The notes below the pieces were generated by a model. That model searched no databases, was not told the DNA's origin, and saw only the letters and a list, made by a program, of their open reading frames with translations. A stretch of DNA of 64,000 nt from positions 1 through 64,000 of the forward strand of contig JADJPT010000016.1 of NCBI GenBank assembly GCA_016713125.1. The letters run 5' to 3'. Positions 1-8,951 of this stretch are shown here, piece after piece. The position numbers and the translations under genes were made by a program. This stretch comes from Betaproteobacteria bacterium (GTDB lineage: Bacteria > Pseudomonadota > Gammaproteobacteria > Burkholderiales > SG8-39). Position 1 is the stretch's first letter. Each line of letters opens with the position of its first letter.

Positions 1-580
1 GCGGTGTTCCAGCACGGCGCGCGTCAGGCCCGGCTCGGTGGTGGTGGTGTTCGGCTGCGGCGGCGTGGGGCTGAACGTGGTGCAGGGGGCGGCCATCGCC
101 GGCGCGACGAAGATCCTCGCCATCGACGCCAACGAAGGCAAGCTGGAAATGGCGAAAACCTTCGGTGCCACCGACGTGCTCAAGGTCACGCCGGGCGAGG
201 ACCCGACCAAGGCGATCAAGAAGGCCACCGGCGGCGGACCGGACTACGCCTTCGAATGCGTGGGCTCGGGCGAACTCGCCGGCCTGGCCTACAAGTGCCT
301 GGGCCGCGGCGGCGTGGCGGTGGTGGTGGGCGTGGCCAAGCCCGGCGATTCGACCTCGCTGCGCACCATGTCGCTGCCCTTCGAGGAGAAGACGATCACC
401 GGCAGCTACTTCGGCTCCTGCGTGCCGCGCGTGGATTTCCCGAAGATGCTCGGTCTGTACATGGGCGGCAAACTGAAGCTCGACGAACTGATCACGCGGC
501 GCTATTCCATCGACGAGGCGCCGCAGGCCTTCGCCGACATGGAAGCCGGCAAGAACGCCCGCGGCGTGATCGTGTTCTGA
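1..580 (+). pseudogene. Zinc-dependent alcohol dehydrogenase, C-terminal part (cut by window edge)
   Basis: This is the last ~190 residues of a medium-chain dehydrogenase/reductase, which oxidises an alcohol with NAD. The dinucleotide-binding motif GCGGVG lies about 18 residues into the visible part and is followed by the acidic residue of the Rossmann fold (AIDAN). The end RGVIVF is typical of the glutathione-dependent formaldehyde dehydrogenase/AdhC branch. The catalytic and structural zinc sites lie before the window. The first four codons read AVFQ in frame 1 and the family then expects TARVRPGS, which is found in frame 2, so there is probably an extra base near position 13. The exact substrate is unknown. 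Confidence 0.8.
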
Positions 581-605
581 CGCCCGCGGCGTGATCGTGT
601 TCTGA
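556..605. repeat. 25-bp perfect tandem duplication across the adh stop codon
   Basis: Bases 556-580 (the last codons and TGA of the alcohol dehydrogenase) are repeated exactly at 581-605, head to tail, with no spacer. The second copy again ends in TGA. It could be a replication-slippage duplication or an assembly artefact. It has no effect on the protein because the first stop is used. Confidence 0.95.
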
Positions 606-627
606 GGTTCGCGACCGGCTGCGCGGC

Positions 628-1555
628 TCAGACGCAGCCCAGGCGCCTTTCCCTGGCCTTGACCAGGGCCACCACGGTGTCGTTGACCGGCGCGGCGATG
701 CCCAGCCTGGCGCCCTCGCGCGGGATCGAGCCGTTGATGAAATCGATCTCCGAGCAGCGTCCGGCCATCAGGTCGAGCAGCGCCGAGGGACGCGCGTTGG
801 GGATCTTGCTGCCGAACTCGCGCACATAGGCCACCGGATCGTCGAAGCCAAGTTTGATGCCCCTGGCGCGAGCGACGGCGAAGCCCTCGCTCGCGCAGGC
901 GGCCGAGACGCGCGACAGGTCGGCGTCGGCCATCACCTCGCCGATGGTGCACTCGCTCAGCGCGCAGGGCCCCGAGTAGGCGCAGTTGCACAGCCAGCTT
1001 CTCCCACACCAGCTGGTCGATGTCGTCGAAGCACTTGACCTTGAAGCCTGCCGATTGCCAGGCCTCGGCGACGCGCGTCAGGCGCGGCGTGACCGGGCCG
1101 CTGAACTCGCCCAGCCGCACCAGCTCCCAGCCGTTGTGGTGCGCGTGGCCCGGCCCCTTCATCGAGGCACCGAAGCCGCCCACCACGCCCACCATCACGC
1201 GCTCGCGGCCCAGCACCGCGGCGCTGGTATCCGGGCCGCCCAGGCCGTTCTGCACCGACAGCACCACGGTGTCGGGGCCGATCAGCGCCCTGGCCGCCTG
1301 CGCCGCGCGCTCCACGTCGCGCGCCTTGGTGGCGATCACCACCAGTTCGCAGGGGCCGGCCTCGGCGGCGTTCAGCGTGGCGTGCAGCCTGACCACGCGG
1401 TCGCCCGAGGCGCCCTCGACGCGCAGGCCGTGCGTGCGCATGGCCTCGACGTGCGCGGCCCAGGAGTCGATGGCCCACACTTCGTGGCCGGCGGCGGCGA
1501 ACAGGCCGGCGTAGACCGAACCCATGGCGCCGGTGCCGACGATGGCGATCTTCAT
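628..1555 (-). pseudogene. 2-dehydropantoate 2-reductase (ketopantoate reductase) family, frameshifted
   Basis: This is an NADP-dependent ketopantoate reductase-like enzyme (PanE/ApbA family). The start at 1555 gives MKIAIVGTGAMGS, a Rossmann GxGAMG motif. SVQNGLGG carries the conserved Asn, and WEKL followed by CNCAYS is the catalytic Lys/Asn region. The C-terminal domain is read in another frame from about 980 downwards. Removing one base from the CC at 994-995 joins the halves into a 308-residue protein, the normal family length. The gene lies 8 bp upstream of the Bug receptor gene start-to-end order on the same strand. Catabolic-island copies of this family often act on other 2-oxoacids, so a role in pantothenate synthesis is not certain. 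Confidence 0.8.
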
Positions 1556-1563
1556 GCGCGGGC

Positions 1564-2532
1564 TCAGTCCTGCTTCACGCCGGCGCGCTTGACGATCTCG
1601 CCGTAGCGCGACTGCTCGCGGCGCAGCATGGCGGCGAAGTCGTCCGGCGTGTTGGCCACCGCATCCATGCCCAGGGTGACGTAGCGGTCCTTGAGGTCCT
1701 GCGCGTTCATCGCCTTCTGGATCTCGGTGGCCAGGCGCGCGACGATCTCGCGCGGCGTGCCGGCCGGCGCGGCATAGCCGATCCAGGCGCCGATGTCGAA
1801 GCCGGGCAGTGCGGCTTCGGCCACCGTCACCATGTCGGGCATGGCGCTGGAGCGGCGCGCGAAGGACACCCCGTAGGCCTTCAGGCGGCCGCCGCGCACG
1901 TGGCCGATCACCGAGGCGACGGTCTCGAAGGTGTAGCCGATCTGCCCGTTCATGACGTCGGTCAGCGCCGGTGCGCTGCCCTTGTACGGGATGTGGCGGG
2001 CCTTCAGGTCGGCCATGCTGTTGAAGTACTCGGAGATCAGGTGCGCCGTGGCGCCGGTACCCGAGGAGGAGAACGCGTACTTGTCCGGGTTGGCCTTCAC
2101 CAGGGCGATGAGTTCCTTGAGGTTGGCGGCCGGGAACGAGGGATGCGTGACCAGCGCGAAGGGCGCGCCGGCGATCATGCTGATCGGCGCGAAGTCCTTG
2201 AGCGGCTCGTAGGGCAGCTTCTGCACGTTGGGCGCGATCGAGTACGGGCCGCTGGAGGCCACCAGCAGCGTGTAGCCGTCGGGCGCGGCCTTGGCCACCT
2301 GGTCGGTGCCGATCTGCCCGCCGGCCCCGGCCTTGTTCTCGACCACGAAGGGCTGGCCCAGGGCCTGCGAGAGCTTGTCGGCGACCAGGCGCCCGGCCAG
2401 GTCGGTGGCCTGGCCCGGCGGCCAGGGCACGATGACCTTCACGGCGCGAGTGGGGTAGGCCTGCGCGGCGGCCAGCCCGGCGAAGGCGAGCCCGGCGAGG
2501 GCGAGAACGATCCTGGACGGCGTGAATTTCAT
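1564..2532 (-). CDS. Bug-family tripartite tricarboxylate transporter (TTT) substrate-binding protein
   Basis: This is a 322-residue periplasmic solute receptor. It has an N-terminal signal peptide (MKFTPSRIVLALAGLAFAGLAAAQA) and then the family hallmarks: YPTRAVKVIVPWPPGQATD near the mature N-terminus, VVENKAGAGGQIGTD, and the IPYKGSAPALTD motif. The start at 2532 is preceded by a GGAGA ribosome-binding site, and upstream in-frame codons are unlikely to be used. No TctA or TctB membrane subunits are nearby, so it is an orphan receptor, as is common in Burkholderiales. The ligand is probably a carboxylate but cannot be told from sequence. Confidence 0.93.
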   Translation of the reverse strand: MKFTPSRIVLALAGLAFAGLAAAQAYPTRAVKVIVPWPPGQATDLAGRLVADKLSQALGQPFVVENKAGAGGQIGTDQVAKAAPDGYTLLVASSGPYSIAPNVQKLPYEPLKDFAPISMIAGAPFALVTHPSFPAANLKELIALVKANPDKYAFSSSGTGATAHLISEYFNSMADLKARHIPYKGSAPALTDVMNGQIGYTFETVASVIGHVRGGRLKAYGVSFARRSSAMPDMVTVAEAALPGFDIGAWIGYAAPAGTPREIVARLATEIQKAMNAQDLKDRYVTLGMDAVANTPDDFAAMLRREQSRYGEIVKRAGVKQD

Positions 2533-2712
2533 GTTTGTCTCCATCATGGTTGTAGAGCGGCGCTCAGCCGGCGCCTGAGTACGGCAGGATGTAATTTCAA
2601 AATCAGTGCGGCGCCAATGCTGCGCTCCGCCAAACAAGGCTCCCCGGGGGTACGGGGGGCGCGAACGCTTCAATCGCGCCCCCTGTACCTATCTTGCGCC
2701 CGCAGGGCTCGA

Positions 2713-2743
2713 GAGATCGTTTGAGCGGTGCTCAAACGATCTC
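2713..2743. repeat. 14-bp perfect inverted repeat overlapping the thiolase stop codon
   Basis: Bases 2713-2726 are the exact reverse complement of 2730-2743 with a 3-nt centre. The right arm encodes the thiolase C-terminus and stop codon. No U-tract follows in either direction, so it is a poor intrinsic terminator. It may still end transcription or protect the 3' end of the mRNA. Confidence 0.75.
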
Positions 2744-3909
2744 GAAGAGTCCCGCGGCGCCCATGCCGCTGCCGATGCACATGGTGACCACCACGTACTT
2801 GACGCCGCGGCGCTTGCCTTCGATCAGCGCATGCCCGGTCAGGCGCGAGCCGGTCATGCCGTAGGGGTGGCCGACGGCGATCGCGCCGCCGTTCACGTTG
2901 AGGCGCTCGTCGGGGATGCCCAGCTTGTCGCGGCAGTAGATGACCTGCACGGCGAAGGCCTCGTTCAGTTCCCACAGGCCGATGTCCTCCATCTTCACGC
3001 CGGTCTGCTTGAGCAGCTTGGGGACCGCGAACACCGGGCCGATGCCCATCTCGGCCGGCTCGCAGCCAGCCACGGCGAAGCCGCGGAACACGCCCAGCGG
3101 CTTGAGGCCGCGCTTGGCCGCCAGCGAGGCGCTCATCACCACCTGGGCCGCGGCGCCGTCGGAGAACTGGCTGGCGTTGCCGGCGGCGATCACCCCGCCT
3201 TCGATCGCCGGCTTGATCTGCGACACGCCTTCGTAGGTGGTGTCGCCGCGGATGCCCTCGTCTTCCGCGCAGGTCACGTCCTTCATCGATTCCGTGCCGG
3301 TGGCCTTGTCGATCACCTGCATGCGCGTGGCCAGCGGCACGATCTCGTCCTTGAACCTGCCTTCGGCCCGCGCCTTGAAGGCCTTCTGCTGGCTGGCCGC
3401 GCCGTGGCGATCCTGCACCTCGCGCGCGATGCCGTATTTCTTCGCCACGTACTCGGCGGTCTGCAGCATGGGCCAGTAGATCTCCGGCTTGTTCTTCTCG
3501 ATCCACTCCTCCTTGAACATGTGCTTGTTCATGAAGTTCTGCACGCAGGAGATGGATTCGACGCCGCCAGCCACATACACCTCGGCCTCGCCGGTCCTGA
3601 TCGCTGCGCGGCCATGGCGATGGTCTGCAGACCCGAGGAGCAGAAGCGGTTGACGGTCACGCCGGAAACCGTGACCGGCAGGCCGGCGCGGATCGCCGCC
3701 TGGCGGGCGATGTCCCAGCCGGTGGCGCCCTCGGGGTTGGCGCAGCCCATCAGCACGTCGTCGACCTCGGCCGGGTCGATGCCGGCGCGCTCGACCGCAT
3801 GCTTGACGGCGTGGCCGGCCAGCGTCGCGCCGTGCGTCATGTTGAATGAACCGCGGAAGCTCTTGGCGAGCGGGGTGCGGGCGGTGGAAACGATGACGGC
3901 TTCGGTCAT
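2732..3909 (-). pseudogene. Acetyl-CoA C-acyltransferase (thiolase), frameshifted
   Basis: This thiolase performs the last step of beta-oxidation, cleaving a 3-ketoacyl-CoA with CoA. The N-terminal part carries the nucleophilic cysteine in NRFCSSGLQT. The C-terminal part carries the GHP histidine (AVGHPYGMTG) and the second catalytic cysteine in CIGSGMG. The halves lie in different frames, and adding one base near 3603 restores AMAAQRIRTGEAEVYVAGG and a 392-residue protein of normal length. The start at 3909 follows a GGAGAA site and lies 34 bp after the corrected stop of the FadJ-like gene, so the two form a beta-oxidation operon. Confidence 0.88.
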
Positions 3910-3942
3910 GGCAGTTCTCCTCTGGTGTGCGTGCGCGTGGCC

Positions 3943-6050
3943 CTACTTCCTGGCGTCGTAATCGGTGAAGGTCTTGCCTTCGGCGGCGAGTTTTTCAAGC
4001 AGCGGCGAGAGCTTCCACACGCCGCCCTGGTAGCCCTGCTGAAATCCCTTGATGGCCGCGACCACCTTGTCCAGGCCCACCGTGCTGGCATGGAACATCG
4101 GCCCGCCGCGGTAGGCGGGAATCCGTAGCCGGTCAGGTACACCATGTCGATGTCCGAGGCGCGCAGTGCGATGCCCTCCTCGAGGATGGCCGCGCCCTCG
4201 TTGACCAGCGCGTAGATCAGTCGCTCGACGATCTCGGCGTCCGAAATCGCGCGCGTCTTGATGCCGTTCTCGCGGCGATAGTCCTCGATGATCTTGTCCA
4301 CCAGCGGATCGGGCAGCGGCTTGCGGCTGCCGGCCTCGTACAGGTACCAGCCCTTGCCGGTCTTCTGCCCGTAGCGGCCCAGCTCGGCGATCCTGTCGCC
4401 GACCTTCGAATAGACGAAGTCCGGGCGCTCCTGGTAGCGGCGCTTGCGGATCTCCCAGCCGATGTCCAGGCCGGCCATGTCGCCCATGGTCAGCGGGCCC
4501 ATGGCCATGCCCCAGGCCTGCACGGCGGCATCGACCTGCTGCGGGCTGCAGCCTTCGTCGAGCAGGAACAGCGACTGCTGGCCGTACTTCTCGATCATGC
4601 GGTTGCCGATGAAGCCGTCGCAGACGCCGGAGACCACCGGCACCTTCTTGATCTTCTTGCCCAGCGCCATGGTGGTGGCGAGCACGTCGTTGGCGGTGGC
4701 CTTGCCGCGCACCACTTCCAGCAGGCGCATGACGTTGGCCGGCGAGAAGAAATGCGTGCCGATCACGTCCTGTGGGCGGCTGGTGACCGCGGCGATGGCG
4801 TCGACGTCCAGCGTCGAGGTGTTGGTGGCCAGGATGGCGCCGGGCTTCATGACGGCATCCAGCTTCCTGAAAATGTCCTGCTTGACGTCCATGCGTTCGA
4901 ACACCGCCTCGATGACGATGTCGGCGTCCTTGATCGCTTCCATGCCCAGCGCGGTGCCGATCAGCGCCATGCGTTTGTCCATCTCCTCCTGCTTGAGACG
5001 GCCCTTGGACACGGTGCTGGCGTAGTTCTTCGCGATGGTGGCCAGGCCGCGGTCCAGCGCCTCCTGCTTCATCTCGACCATGGTCACCGGGATGCCGACG
5101 TTGACCATGCTCATGGTGATGCCGCCGCCCATGGTGCCGGCGCCGATCACCGCGGCGCGCTCGATCCTGCGCACCGGCGTGTCTTCCGGGACGTCGGGGA
5201 TCTTGCTGGTCTGGCGCTCGGCGAAGAACATGTGGCGCAGGGCTTTCGATTCGTTGCCTTCGACCAGGATGCCGAAGCGGCGGCGCTCCTCCTTGCGGCC
5301 TTCGTCGAAGGGCAGGCTCGCCGCCGCCTCCACGCAGCCGAGGATCTGCAGCGGCGCGGGATAGCCGCGCGATTCCTTCTCGATCTGCGCGCGCGCCGCG
5401 GCGAAGAAGGCCTGCGGGTCGCCGTCGACCTTGACGGTGAGGTCACGGATGCGGCGCGGGCCCTTGCCCTCGGCCACCAGCTTCTTCGCGTAGGCGATGG
5501 CGCCTTCCAGCAGGTCGCCTTCGACCACCTCGTCGACCAGCCCCAGGGCCTTGCCCTTGTCGGCGGTGACGGTATTGCCGGTGGTCATCATCTTCAGGGC
5601 TTCGGTGGCGCCGACCACGCGCGGCAGGCGCTGCGTGCCGCCCGAACCGGGCAGGATGCCGAGCTTCACTTCCGGCAGGCCGAGCTGGGTCTTCGGGGCG
5701 GCCACGCGGTAGTGACAGCCCAGTGCGAGTTCCAGGCCGCCGCCCAGCGCGAAGCCGCCGATGGCCGCGACCATCGGCTTCTTCAGCCGGTCCTGCATGT
5801 CGTTGATTTCCGGCAGGGTCGGCGACATGGTGGACTTGGGCGTGTTGAACTCGCGGATGTCGGCGCCGCCCGAGAAGGCCTTGGCCGAGCCGATGATGAC
5901 GATGGCCTGCACGGCCGGGTCGGCTTCGGCCTTGTGCATGCTTTCGGCGATGCCGGGGCGCAGTACGCTGCCCAGGCCGTTGACCGGCGGGTTGTTCATG
6001 ACGATGACGGCGATGCCGTCGCGCACGGAATAGTTGACTGCGTCGCTCAT
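3943..6050 (-). pseudogene. FadJ-like 3-hydroxyacyl-CoA dehydrogenase/enoyl-CoA hydratase, frameshifted near its end
   Basis: This is a multifunctional beta-oxidation enzyme. Residues ~1-190 are a crotonase domain, with SGGADIREF and GGFALGGGLELALG forming the oxyanion hole, and EVKLGILPGSGGTQRLP carrying the catalytic Glu. Residues ~295-480 are the NAD-binding hydroxyacyl-CoA dehydrogenase domain (GAGTMGGGI; THFFSPANVM), followed by two C-terminal helical domains. One missing G at about 4116 breaks GYGFPAYRGGP. With it restored, the frame runs to a TAG at 3943-3945 and gives 702 residues, the family's usual size. The thiolase gene follows directly. The gene lies downstream of the livF end in the same direction. 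Confidence 0.9.
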
Positions 6051-6162
6051 GCTGGTCTCCGGGTGGGGGCGGACTGCGGCCGCGTGCTGCGGTCCCGCGC
6101 GCCTTCTGGGCGGGCGCGGTGGAAGGCGGATTTTACGTCAAAGGCGCGACGCGCCGAGGCGG

Positions 6163-6915
6163 CTAGACCTCCAGCCATTCCTTGCGCATCGCGGCGTTCC
6201 CGCGCACGTCGCTGGGGCGCCCCTCGAAGACGATGCGGCCGTGGCCCATCACGTACAGCCGCTCGGAGATGTCCAGCGCGATGGCCAGCTTCTGCTCGAC
6301 CAGCAGGATGGACACGCCGCGTTTGCGGATCTCCTCGAACAGGCGCGCCACCTGTTCGACGATCTTCGGCGCCAGGCCCTCGGTGGGTTCGTCGATCATG
6401 ACCAGCTCCGGGTCGCCCATCAGGGTGCGGCACAGCGTGAGCATCTGCTGCTCGCCGCCGGAGAGCACGCCGGCCTCGGTGTCGGCACGCTCGCGCAGTC
6501 GCGGGAACAGTTCGAACATGTCGTCCATCTTCCAGCGCCCGGACTGGCGCGTGCCCTTCTGGCCGAGCAGCAGGTTCTGGCGCACCGTCAGGGTGGGGAA
6601 GATGTCGCGGTTCTCGGGGACGTAGCCCAGTCCGCGGTGCGCGACTTCGAAGGCCTTGAGGCCGACCAGTTCGGCGCCGCGGAACTTCACCGAGCCGCGG
6701 CAGTCGACCATGCCCATGACGGCCTTGATGGTGGTCGAACGGCCCACGCCGTTCCTGCCCAGCAGCGAGACGATCTCGCCCTGGCGCACATCCAGGTGCA
6801 CGCCGTGCAGGATGTGGCTCTTGCCGTAGTAGGCGTGCAGGTCGCGCACTTCGAGCATGGGCTGCGCGAGCATGGGTTGCGCGGACCCGGACTGCGGTGC
6901 CGGCGGTGTGCTCAT
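6163..6915 (-). CDS. livF: LIV-type ABC transporter ATP-binding protein LivF
   Basis: This 250-residue ATPase belongs to the HAAT (branched-chain amino acid type) ABC importer. It shows an LSGGEQQ signature, Walker B LVMIDEPTEGL and a switch histidine-like region. Its Walker A reads GRNGVGRSTT: the invariant lysine is an arginine (codon at 6739-6741). The start ATG overlaps the livG stop (ATGA), so translation is probably coupled. A short N-terminal extension of about 20 residues rich in Ala/Pro/Gln carries an imperfect AQPML repeat. In this neighbourhood, LIV importers usually carry aromatic or aliphatic acids rather than amino acids. Confidence 0.93.
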   Translation of the reverse strand: MSTPPAPQSGSAQPMLAQPMLEVRDLHAYYGKSHILHGVHLDVRQGEIVSLLGRNGVGRSTTIKAVMGMVDCRGSVKFRGAELVGLKAFEVAHRGLGYVPENRDIFPTLTVRQNLLLGQKGTRQSGRWKMDDMFELFPRLRERADTEAGVLSGGEQQMLTLCRTLMGDPELVMIDEPTEGLAPKIVEQVARLFEEIRKRGVSILLVEQKLAIALDISERLYVMGHGRIVFEGRPSDVRGNAAMRKEWLEV

Positions 6916-7679
6916 GCCGCCGCCTCCTTGTGCATGCCGCCCAGGTAGGCCTCCTGCACGGCCGGGTTGGCGCGCACCGCCTCGGGAGTGTCGGTGGCGA
7001 TGACCTCGCCATAGACCAGCACCGAGATGCGGTCGGCCAGGCCGAACACCACACCCATGTCGTGCTCGACCATGATCAGGGTCTTGCCCTCGGTGACGGT
7101 GCGGATCAGTTCCACGGCCTGCGCGGTTTCGGTGCGGCTCATGCCGGCGGTGGGCTCGTCGAGCAGGATCACCTCGGCGCCGCCGGCGATGGTGATGCCG
7201 ATCTCCAGCGCGCGCTGCTCGGCGTAGGAAAGCACGCCGGCCTGCACGTTGCGCCGCCGGGCCAGGCCGATGCGCTCCATGGTCTCCTCGGCGCGCCGCT
7301 GCACGTCGCGCAGGCGGTTCACCGGATGCCAGAACGAGTACTTGTAGCCCAGCGACCAGAGCACGCCGCAGCGGATGTTCTCGTACACCGACATGCGGTG
7401 GAATATGTTGGTGACCTGGAAGCTGCGCGACAGGCCCAGGCGGTTGATGCGGTACGGCGGCAGGCCGGTGATGTCCTGGCCGTTCAGGCGGATGCGGCCG
7501 CTGGTCAGCGGAAAGCGGCCGGAGATCAGGTTGAACAGCGTCGACTTGCCCGCGCCGTTGGGGCCGATGATGGCCAGGCGTTCGCCCTGCCTGACCGAGA
7601 GGTTGACGCCCTGGATGATGCGCGTGGCGCCGAACTGCTTGCGCACGTCGAGGAGTTCGATGGCGGCGGCGCCGTTCAT
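6912..7679 (-). CDS. livG: LIV-type ABC transporter ATP-binding protein LivG
   Basis: This 255-residue cytoplasmic ATPase pairs with LivF. It has a canonical Walker A GPNGAGKST at about residue 40 and Walker B VILLDEPTAGM with the LivG-type MVEHDMGVVF switch. The signature is LSYAEQRALEIG, a divergent form normal for LivG. The gene overlaps livM upstream and livF downstream by 4 bp each, giving a tight operon livH-livM-livG-livF. The intact Walker A here suggests LivG could carry most ATP turnover if the LivF lysine change is real. Confidence 0.95.
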   Translation of the reverse strand: MNGAAAIELLDVRKQFGATRIIQGVNLSVRQGERLAIIGPNGAGKSTLFNLISGRFPLTSGRIRLNGQDITGLPPYRINRLGLSRSFQVTNIFHRMSVYENIRCGVLWSLGYKYSFWHPVNRLRDVQRRAEETMERIGLARRRNVQAGVLSYAEQRALEIGITIAGGAEVILLDEPTAGMSRTETAQAVELIRTVTEGKTLIMVEHDMGVVFGLADRISVLVYGEVIATDTPEAVRANPAVQEAYLGGMHKEAAA

Positions 7680-8947
7680 GCCGCGCCCCGCTGGATGTCC
7701 TGCTGGATCGCGTGCCAGCGTGCGCTGACGAAACGCGAGGCATGCCGCATCGCCACGCCGCCGGCGGCGAGCAGCGCGCCGACCGCCAGCCAGGAGGGCA
7801 GGGCGCGCACGTCGACCTCCAGGCCGGCCAGCGCGATCACGCTCTCCTCGGCCGATTCCAGCGACAGGTGGTAGATCATCTCGACGGCGCCGATCAGCCC
7901 GCACAGCAGCATCAGGCCGGCGGCCAGCGCCAGCGCATAGGGCCACAGCAGTTCGCTGAACCGGCGCGCGCGCAGCACCGGGATCTGGATGGCGATCAGC
8001 CAGGCCAGTCCGCCGGGCGCGTACAGCACCATGGCAAGGAAGAACAGACCCAGGTAGAGCAGCCAGGCCTTGGTGAAGCCCGACAGCGCGATGGCGAACA
8101 GCGTGAACACGATGGCGCCCAGGATCGGGCCGAAGAACAGTCCCACCCCGCCGATGAAGGTGGCGATCAGCACCCCGCCGGAGCGCAGCGCGCTTACGTT
8201 CTCGGCCGAGACGATCTCGTAGTTGATGCACGACAGCCCGCCGGCCACGCCGGCGAAGAACGCCGACAGGCACATCTGCAGGTAGCGCACGCGTTGCGTG
8301 TTGTAGCCGACGAATTCGGCACGCTCCGGGTTGTCGCGCACCGCGTTGGCCATGCGCCCCAACGGGGTCTGGGTGAGCGCGAACATGGCCGCCATGCTCA
8401 CGAAGGCCCAGGCGGCGATCAGGTAGTAGACCTGCAGGGCCGGCCCGTAGGTGAGGCCGAGCACCGGTTCGCCGACCACGCGGTTGGTGGAGATGCCGCC
8501 TTCGCCGCCGAAGAAAGCCGGAAACATCAGCACGCAGGCGTAGACCATCTCGCCGATGCCCAGCGAGATCATCGCGAAGGTGGTGCCGGATTTCTTGGTG
8601 GTGACGTAGCCGAAGATCAGGCCGAAGGCGAGGCCGGCCAGGCCGCCGACCAGCGGCAGCAGCGTGACCGGGAACCAGAACGCGCCCTTGCCGACCAGGT
8701 TCAGCGCGTGCACGGTGAAGTAGGCGCCCAGGCCCGAGTACACGGCGTGGCCGAAGGACAGCATGCCGCCCTGGCCGAGCAGCATGTTGTAGGACAGCGC
8801 GAAGATGATCAGGATGCCCATCTGCGAGAGCAGGGTGAGTACGAAGCTGGCGTCCGACATCAGCGGCGCGAGCGCGAACAGCAGCGCCGTGGCGCCCCAC
8901 ACGATCCATCGGCCGAGGTCCAGCGGGCGGTAGCGCAGCGTGCTCAC
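7676..8947 (-). CDS. livM: LIV-type ABC transporter permease LivM (long form)
   Basis: This is a 423-residue inner-membrane permease with 8-10 hydrophobic segments and the LivM hallmark YNMLLGQGGMLSFGHA near residue 53. The family is usually 320-360 residues. Here about 90 extra C-terminal residues follow the last standard segment and include two further hydrophobic stretches (around residues 335-360 and 395-410) with an acidic loop between them. The stop overlaps the livG start (ATGA). It forms the membrane channel with LivH. Confidence 0.93.
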   Translation of the reverse strand: MSTLRYRPLDLGRWIVWGATALLFALAPLMSDASFVLTLLSQMGILIIFALSYNMLLGQGGMLSFGHAVYSGLGAYFTVHALNLVGKGAFWFPVTLLPLVGGLAGLAFGLIFGYVTTKKSGTTFAMISLGIGEMVYACVLMFPAFFGGEGGISTNRVVGEPVLGLTYGPALQVYYLIAAWAFVSMAAMFALTQTPLGRMANAVRDNPERAEFVGYNTQRVRYLQMCLSAFFAGVAGGLSCINYEIVSAENVSALRSGGVLIATFIGGVGLFFGPILGAIVFTLFAIALSGFTKAWLLYLGLFFLAMVLYAPGGLAWLIAIQIPVLRARRFSELLWPYALALAAGLMLLCGLIGAVEMIYHLSLESAEESVIALAGLEVDVRALPSWLAVGALLAAGGVAMRHASRFVSARWHAIQQDIQRGAA

Positions 8948-8951
8948 GAAC

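Noticed and set aside
4752..6401. Long open frame (~549 codons) antisense to the FadJ-like gene
   Set aside because: It is the shadow of a real gene in GC-rich DNA: low-complexity His/Arg/Ala-rich translation with no family motifs, while the opposite strand has full catalytic motifs.
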